From: Lineus longissimus | Taxonomy: Eukaryota; Nemertea; Pilidiophora; Heteronemertea; Lineidae | Assembly: GCF_910592395.1 (NCBI RefSeq) | Contig: NC_088310.1 | Span: 11,603,501-11,667,500, forward strand | DNA: 64,000 bases | Direction of reading: 5' to 3' | Shown: positions 57,239 through 64,000 of the stretch, piece by piece | Position numbering within the stretch: the stretch's first letter is position 1 | Layout: each line of letters opens with the position of its first letter | Made by a program: the position numbers and the translations under genes | The notes under the pieces: model-generated | Databases searched by the model: none | Told to the model about the DNA's origin: nothing | What the model saw: the letters and a program-made list of their open reading frames with translations, nothing else

Positions 57239-59088
57239 GTAGGGATATTTTATGTGCTACTCATCTCAATCAGCGAATCCGCTGTTGGGTCGCTATCATG
57301 TCGCTATTGGGTCGTCGGAACATGGCGCTTAAAAAAACGAAACCCCAACAAAAATTTAAAGATTATTGTAGAAAAAGCATATCAGATGCTACCTTTCAAT
57401 TGAAACCTACAGCAGGCTTCCATCACGATGACTGAAAATCATTGTCTTCGATCAGAACCCTTTGCATACCTAAAACGTTTTCAAATCGATTATTTTGATA
57501 GAAAATGAAACAACCTCTCATGATTCTATACCGCACATGCTTGCCATAGTAACGGTGTCTTGTTGGTGTAAAATGCTAGCATGCGTGATAAGTGGAAGTG
57601 CACCCTCGAACGCAACCAGGGTTGCACAGAATGCTGAAAATATTGCAGAGGCAATCATCTGGCAAGCAACCAGCTTAAGTCAGATCACTTCGACGATCCG
57701 ACGACACTGAAAAAGTCGGTAAAGTTGGAGGGTAATTTTAAGACATTGGGGCCTAACTTTTGATAATCTGAATGGGTAATTCAAAGATCATGCCAAGGAA
57801 ATTGAGGTGATTCTTGTGATTTTCCTGATTTCCTGCAAACTTGCGCATGCTTTCAAAAGGCAATTTGAGAAGAAAATTTTGATTTGAAGAAAAGGATAAT
57901 AATGATGCAAGCATTGTTTATTGATGAGATAAACATGTACTCTTGGAATAATAATCGTATTTGTCAGAGTTTCATATTTGTAAGAAAAACGTCATGCAGA
58001 CATAGGTGTCATCCAGGACCATGTAAAGGAGGAGAGGTCGGGGTGCCGCACACAGCTAGTGGAGTGTGGGACACAGGGTCCATCGCGGTTTTTTCATACT
58101 TTAGATCGATTACAAAATACGTTACACTCCATAAACATGTGCTTTCGTAAAACACAATTTTCTAGCATTTTCAAGTAACTAGACTATCATTTCTTTTCAT
58201 TCAGGCAAAAATGTATTTTTACACCCGTATGTAATTCAACGGCCATGATATAAAAAATCTTTTCAAAACGCTACAAGTGGTGCGCAAGACTGCATGGTAG
58301 TAATTGGGAAGGTAACGGAATGTCTCACATTCGAATCACTGATTGACACCTTTGAATGGGGTACAGTTAGCGCTGATGAAGTACAATTGAAAAACATTGC
58401 TGATATGCACTACGTCTTGTAATTTATCGGTTTTTTTTTTCAAAGAATGAAAGCTCAATTGGAATGGATGAGATGTGGCCATACATAATCTTATTTCGTC
58501 ATTCATTTTAGGATTTTGCTTGTCATGCTGGTCGGTCCTTTATATCAAACCGCAATGTTCATTCCGGAAAATTTGGGTCATAATACTATGCAGGGGTCAT
58601 AGAACACAAACATGACAAACATATACCTTTTCCATGGAAAATTGCTATCTTTCTGCGATGTTTTTGCTACTGGCCGATAACTTGTGATCCTTTGTACCCC
58701 ACATGTGGGACACAGTGAGCCAATACATTTCGTGTGTGTTTTTTTCTGAATATAATTCAATAATTCATCTATGGGTAATGTGTCACATAATAGACTGTTA
58801 ATGTAAAACTATGAATGACTGTTGTGACGTTAGAGGTTTTGCATGGAGACCAAAGAAATGGTACTCTGTGCCCCCAACTCTTATAGCGGCATGTATAACT
58901 AACTTTACAATAAGGTTTTGTTTAAGATGCAAAATCATTTATCAAGGACATAATTTACAAAATAAGCATACAAAACATTCTAGTATGCAGCTTAGATGCT
59001 GAGACAGTATTGTATCATTCTATATGTGTAATAAGTTTGATGAATTTCGGAGGGCTATACGTGCAGTCTTTGGTACGCTTTTTTTCAG
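57239..59088 (+). other. Intron between exons C and D
   Basis: Starts GTAGGG and ends CTTTTTTTCAG. Short frames inside (57495-57710 and 57884-58150) are not recognised. No clear mobile element. Confidence 0.55.
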
Positions 59089-61835
59089 GAAGTTTTGAAC
59101 TCTTGCAGTATATTTTCAAGAACCATGTCACATCTGCATTAGAGAGGAACATGAAAGGTGAGAATGGAGAGACCCTTTTTGAGTATCTCATCAGATCATA
59201 TGACACTGGAAAGGGACATGCTCGCCGTGCGCTCAGCCTACTTTACTTTTACGTGATTGCTGATCATGAGAGTGAAGCGAGGCCTAGGGTAAAGACATGG
59301 CTAGACAATATCAAAGAGGAAATACATACATTTATTGATAATATAGAGCATGAGGTGTCTTCAGACTCTGATAAAGAGTCTTCAGACTCTGATAAAGAGT
59401 CTTCAGACTCTGATGAGTCGGATGAGTCGAATCCAGAGCAAAATCTAGATGTAGAATCCAGAGAAAAATCCCCCCCGAAAGGAAGGGTAGCTGTAGCGGC
59501 AGTCAAAAGGCATGAGAAACCTCCTACAAAAGCTGATGGTTATTTTTCCGATGACGACAACGATTCTCCTCTTGATCAGGTCGACTTCAAAGATCTTAGG
59601 TGGGAAATTGATTGTACCTCAGAGGTCTGGAAGGAACTTCACAAGAAATCCCTGGATGAGAAAATGAAGAAGCGCATACTCAAGAAGATCAACATGCTTG
59701 GGTCAGGGGATTTTGCAAACCAGCCTCATCTAATGAAGCGATTAACGTCCGTTCCCCCAGAAATTAAACTGTTCGAAGCAAAGATTACTAAATCTGCGAG
59801 GATAATATGGGAGGTGGCTATTGACTTTTCCCCGAAGAAGAGCTCCAGTGGCAAACCTATGTACTCCCAAGTGATACGGCTGTGGAATATTGTATTCAAC
59901 CATAAGCATATATTCAAATGCGTACAGAACGTTGTCCGATCGCACAAACGAGGAAAAGAGTGCCTATTCCAAAGAAGATTCAAAGAGCAGAACTCTAACA
60001 GAATTCAATATGGGAATGACGGCCGAAAAGTACCGCTACCTAGAATTTGCTCAGAGGTTAAAGAAGGTCAAGGGGGTTCCACATTCGTAATTCCTGCAAG
60101 CTCGAAGGAGACGGAATACCATACCATGAAGTTCTACCCCTTCGATTTCGTGGCAGGTGCAGCTCTGGAGTTGAACCATTTTGATAAAATAGACATCCCT
60201 TTTAAGCCAACAGAGAGGGAGCACGCCATAATCTACAAAAATCAAGATCCTCCCTGCCCATTACTACTCATTGGTAGGAGTGGGACTGGTAAAACCACAT
60301 GCTGTTTGTACCGACTGTGGTCGAGATTCGAGAGATATTGGAAAGGTACTGTAAAAGAGAACCTGCCGGTTTTAGATACCGGGATGAGTGCCTCTGTGGA
60401 AGGAGGACACGAGCATGCCAATGGTGCAACGTCTTTTCGAGCCAACCTTACTGACGACTCAGATGAAGGATTTGATTCTGGTTCATCTAGCAATAAAGAC
60501 ACAAGCAACCATCTACGCCAGCTACTCATCACTAAAAATTCAGTCCTTTGCACCCAAATCAAGAATAATTTTAAATGCCTTTGCCATGCATGTCCAGATG
60601 CTAAACCACGCGTTCAGGTAGAAAATGAACCACTGTCAAATCGCCTTCAGCAAGTTAATCCGTGTGCCTATCCGTTGTTCTTAACCTCAAAGCAGTTCTT
60701 GGTGATACTTGACGCCTCTCTCCCCGAGCCTTATTTCTTTCCAAGGAATGCAGACGGATCCATGAAGCGAAAGGTGGCTGGATATGAGAAACATGTTAAC
60801 CTGGCAATCAACCCAGAAATGTGTGAACACGAGAATCGGTACAAGACAGATGGAGGACCTGAAGACCCAAGACGAGAGGTAACGTACGAGATTTTTGCTG
60901 GCGAACTTTGGCCACACATGATTAACAAACAAAAGGAAAAAATAACATATCATCCATCACTTGTCTGGACGGAAATAAACTCGTTCATTAAGGGATCTAT
61001 GGAAGCAATGGCCACCGACACTGGACATTTGGATCTTGAAGCTTACATCTTGCTTGGGAGGAAGCGTGCTCCCAACTTCCCAGGATGTAGAGAACATGTC
61101 TACGATCTGTTCAAGACCTATTCCATACTGATCAAACGGAAAGGATGGTTTGACGAAACCGACATCGTATTCAACCTGTACCTGCGATTAAAAAAGAACA
61201 ACCCGTATCCTGAATGGTTCTTAAACGAGATATACGTTGACGAGACTCAAGACTTCACCCAGGCGGAGTTGGCCCTTCTTATTCTAACTTGCCGTGATCC
61301 AAACAACATGTTTCTGACTGGAGACACTGCTCAAGGTATAATGCGGGGTATTGCTTTCCGTTTCGAGGATCTGAAGTCCCTATTCCATTACTATGCATGG
61401 GAACTGCGCCTACCGAGTAGACATCCCCGACCAGTTGGAGTACCACGCATCATCTACCAATTGATACATAACTACAGATCTCATACCGGGATACTAAACT
61501 TGGCAACTAGTCTACTCGATCTCCTTGATCGATTCTTCCCAGCTTCGTATGGCAGAAAGGGACTGGAAAAAGACAGTGGTCTTTTCGATGGTCCCAAGCC
61601 CGTCGTTTTAGACTGTTACAGTTATAACGACTTAGCTGGTGTACTCCATGGCAACAAACGTGAAACCTCCGAGATTGAATTGGGAGCCCATCAAGCAATC
61701 ATTGTAGCTAACGACGAAGCCAGGGACAACCTTCCGAAGGAACTCCTCTGCGCTGGGATAGTTCTAACTATTTACGAGTCAAAGGGGTTAGAGTTTGATG
61801 ACATTCTGCTGTACAACTTCTTCAAAGACTCACCG
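59089..61835 (+). CDS. TRANK1-like gene, exon D: SF1 (UvrD/Rep-like) helicase
   Basis: A 915-codon exon (2747 bp) between CTTTTTTTCAG and ACCG|GTAGGT. Order: a helical lead-in (SFELLQYIFKNHV); a Ser/Asp/Glu-rich acidic linker with SSDSDKE repeated (59357-59430); a basic region; then an SF1A helicase. Helicase motifs: Walker A LLIGRSGTGKTT (60273-60296); motif II VDETQD (61239-61253); motif III FLTGDTAQGI (about 61312); motif IV IHNYRSHTG (61467); motif V TIYESKGLEFDD (61767-61802). All core residues are present, so ATPase activity is plausible. The layout matches TRANK1-type TPR/ankyrin helicase proteins, but no ankyrin repeats are seen. A large insert with a second acidic stretch separates motif I from II, as in that family. 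Expected location is cytoplasm or nucleus; the role in the host is not established. Confidence 0.9.
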
Positions 61836-62559
61836 GTAGGTAGACGATACTGTACGAATACTGAGTAAACTTATCAAAGGGGCTGAGTGCCTAGGATCCA
61901 TCCCTTGGATTGTGATTGTATGAAAAATTACCAGGTTTTTTTTAATACTTGCATGGATGGCACCATGGCCCAAGTCATTAATTATGGTCAAACAATAAAT
62001 TGACCATGACCAAATTACTTTCTTTTGTCTCGCTTCAAACCCCCAAAAGTAGGAGAAATAATATTTTACACTGTAATTACACATTTAAATTGCTGCGACA
62101 CCATTCTAAAAAATAGTGAAAAAATTATTTCACATTCCCTTCAGGAACAGTGCCAAAATGGGGTTTTATGACATCAAAATAGTTCATGTTTTCACCCAAA
62201 ACCAGGCTGCTTGAATTATAATCAGTAAATTGTGACAATTACCCCCATAAACAATGTCTTCAGTCAGGATCAGTTTCATGAGGTCAGAGGGAGCAAAGTG
62301 GTTCATATGAATTACAATATGAGTAATCCACCATTCATGACAATCGGACAACAATGACAGGGGGTTGATATAAGAAATGAATTAGGCCTATTATTGTTAA
62401 GCTGCTCAAAACACCTCATAATGGCCATCACAAAAGCTGCTATAGGCAATTTAGATTATGTCACCAGTCTTGGCTGACTCAATACAGGCCTTGATCTTTT
62501 GGGCAGAATTGTCATATTTTGAAGTTACCATCAATTACCTACAACGCCTGGAGATAAGA
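61836..62559 (+). other. First part of the intron between exons D and E
   Basis: Starts GTAGGT. No recognised feature before the LINE-derived segment. Confidence 0.55.
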
Positions 62560-63650
62560 AGAGAGCTCAAGACACTCCTGCAGGAAGAGTAGATGAAGAG
62601 ACTACCCTCGCACCCACTCCATCAGAAACTCGAAAAAAAGTTTTTAAAAACAGATTGAAACGAGGAAGCATCGATCATGTCACAAAAAGCCGGCAATCAC
62701 ATCATGCCGACATCCTGGAAAGCGAAATATCCAAATGTGAAATGTTAAACATCTCAGAATGGATCCCGGAAGAAAACCAGCCCGAAGTATTAAGACCCAC
62801 TGTCCCCGGCATCATACAAGGGAACAGCGAGAGTGCAGAGAGGGTACTAACCCTCGAGATGATTGATCGGTGACCACCAATACCAACGAGAGCTATGGAC
62901 CCACGTCTACACAGATGGGTATGCAGAGGGTGCTGTGAGAAACGGAGGAAGCGGCATTTTCATTCGAGACCCTGATCATGATACTAATGCCACCAAGATT
63001 GCAATTCCTGCTGGCAGTCTTTGCTCTAACTATCGGGCTGAACTTCTAGTCCTCGCCACTGCCGCCCATCACCTGTCACAGGCCAAGACAGATCGTATTT
63101 CTGACTGACTCTATATCAGCACTACAGGGGCTTACAAGTGGAAAGCCAGATGTACTTGCAAGAGCACACTACAGGAAGATCTGAGCATCCTGCTTCAAAC
63201 AAACCATGTAATACTTCAATGGATCCCCGAATATGTAGGCATACCTGGAAACGAACGAGCTGACACCCTGACCAAAGAGGACAGCAAGCAGCAGCAAAAG
63301 CAAACCAATACCTCCTACAAAGAATCAAAGGCTCCGCTGAAGAACAAGCTGACCAAGATATGGAGAGAGGAAAACAGTGGTTACAACCCCCAGACCGACA
63401 ACATCACCAAAGCTAGACATGATGAAGGATCAGGTGACGATCTACGAACAGGGCACTGCCGACTCAGAAAACACCTTCACAGTATGGTCTCCAGTTCCGC
63501 ATTCACACTGCGCAGATTCTCGTAAGCCTAGACTCCAGCTCATGTGCTTCAGACCTGTTCCCTAATGAAGAATATAGAGGAATACTTGCCAAAGGACACC
63601 ACCCTGACTCCAGTGTGCATCTCAAAAACTCCGAAAGCAGAAGAAGATGA
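62560..63650 (+). pseudogene. Decayed LINE fragment with RNase H domain
   Basis: ELWTHVYTDGYAEGAVRNGG, then GIFIRDPD, AIPAGSLCSNYRAELLVLAT, DSISALQGLTSGKPDVLA and WIPEYVGIPGNERADTLTKE are the D-E-D-D motifs of an RNase H domain of the type found in some non-LTR retrotransposons. A tail (DDLRTGHCRLRKHLHSM and LFPNEEYRGILAKG) corresponds to the usual post-RNase H region. Frames change near 62870, 63108, 63170 and 63480, and a TGA interrupts, so it is dead. The reverse transcriptase part is missing upstream. It lies on the same strand as the host gene, within its intron. Confidence 0.75.
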
Positions 63651-63889
63651 AGAAGAAATTACTAACTACAAATTTCGGCACTCAGCCCCTTTGAGTAAAC
63701 CTGATATCTCTTGTCTCATGTAAACTCATTTCCCAAATCCAATACCACTGTGTGTGCAATTGTAATATTTTGGCAAACACTGAACTGGGAATCACTGACA
63801 ACGCTTGTTTTGTAGTCTCACTTGGACCGTGAACTTTATACTTGATTTCATGTATTCTTTATTTCATTGCTTCGATGTTTTCTGTCAAG

Positions 63890-64000
63890 GCGAAAGCAGA
63901 GTGGCGTGTTGTCCTTCAACATTTGGATGAAATTATTCAGGAGCAAGATGATACCGCTTCTAAAGAGTGCCATAAGGAAATCATTGAAATAGACACTGGT
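63890..64000 (+). CDS. TRANK1-like gene, exon E (continues past window)
   Basis: After a TTTTCTGTCAAG acceptor, the phase-0 frame reads AKAEWRVVLQHLDEIIQEQD and on to EIIEIDTG at the edge. The (A)EWRVVL block is the expected continuation of TRANK1-like proteins after the ...FFKDSP motif ending exon D. The phase is compatible. The gene is truncated by the window end. Confidence 0.8.

Overview
This is eukaryotic, repeat-crowded genomic DNA, most likely from a marine invertebrate (cephalochordate, hemichordate, echinoderm, mollusc or brachiopod; I cannot decide which). The support is spliced exons, transposon-derived HARBI1, Myb/SANT, MULE-SWIM and pogo proteins, Helentron-type repeats with GTC microsatellites, long homopolymer-G tracts, and a large TPR/SF1-helicase gene of the TRANK1 type. 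There is no bacterial gene organisation, and I saw no rRNA gene, convincing tRNA gene or CRISPR array.

Layout. 1-13 kb: two inverted-repeat elements whose arms are short tandem repeats (2411-3722, 4208-6217), a decayed PIF/Harbinger unit (Myb/SANT-like relic 8054-10852 and a HARBI1 tail at 11.3-11.5 kb), and a Helentron-like element (11536-13074). 13-23 kb: one orphan exon resembling the end of a globin (13256-13441), a tRNA-derived SINE, several MITEs, a 0.54-kb foldback element, and a 4.5-kb palindromic cluster of three HARBI1 transposase copies. 23-30 kb: a broken multi-exon MULE/SWIM transposase, a minisatellite, and a complete-looking pogo/Tigger element (27552-29761) with an intact 488-codon ORF whose first catalytic Asp is Asn. 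30-40 kb: nested insertions. Element X (30548-40222) is split by Harbinger-like element Y (30710-38474, TAA duplication). Y itself holds a 0.5-kb MITE with a TAA duplication and a 0.86-kb MULE-like element Z with a 9-bp duplication. 40-46 kb: mostly unassigned sequence with two MITEs and an unusual interleaved inverted repeat.

46.5 kb to the right edge holds the one clear host gene. It is on the + strand, with five phase-compatible exons (46495-47045, 56317-56470, 56930-57238, 59089-61835, 63890 to beyond the window). They encode TPR-like repeats followed by an SF1 (UvrD/Rep-like) helicase domain with Walker A, DETQD, GDTAQ, NYRS and ESKGLEFDD motifs. Its first intron in this window (9.3 kb) is packed with three Helentron-like elements, one carrying a tandem pair of endonuclease domains. 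Its last intron here holds a decayed LINE fragment with an RNase H domain.

The main themes are (1) a group of Helentron/HINE-like elements whose 3' hairpins differ in sequence but keep pairing through compensatory changes, and (2) repeated, apparently independent evolution of terminal inverted repeats made of short tandem repeats. All coordinates of element ends were read by eye.
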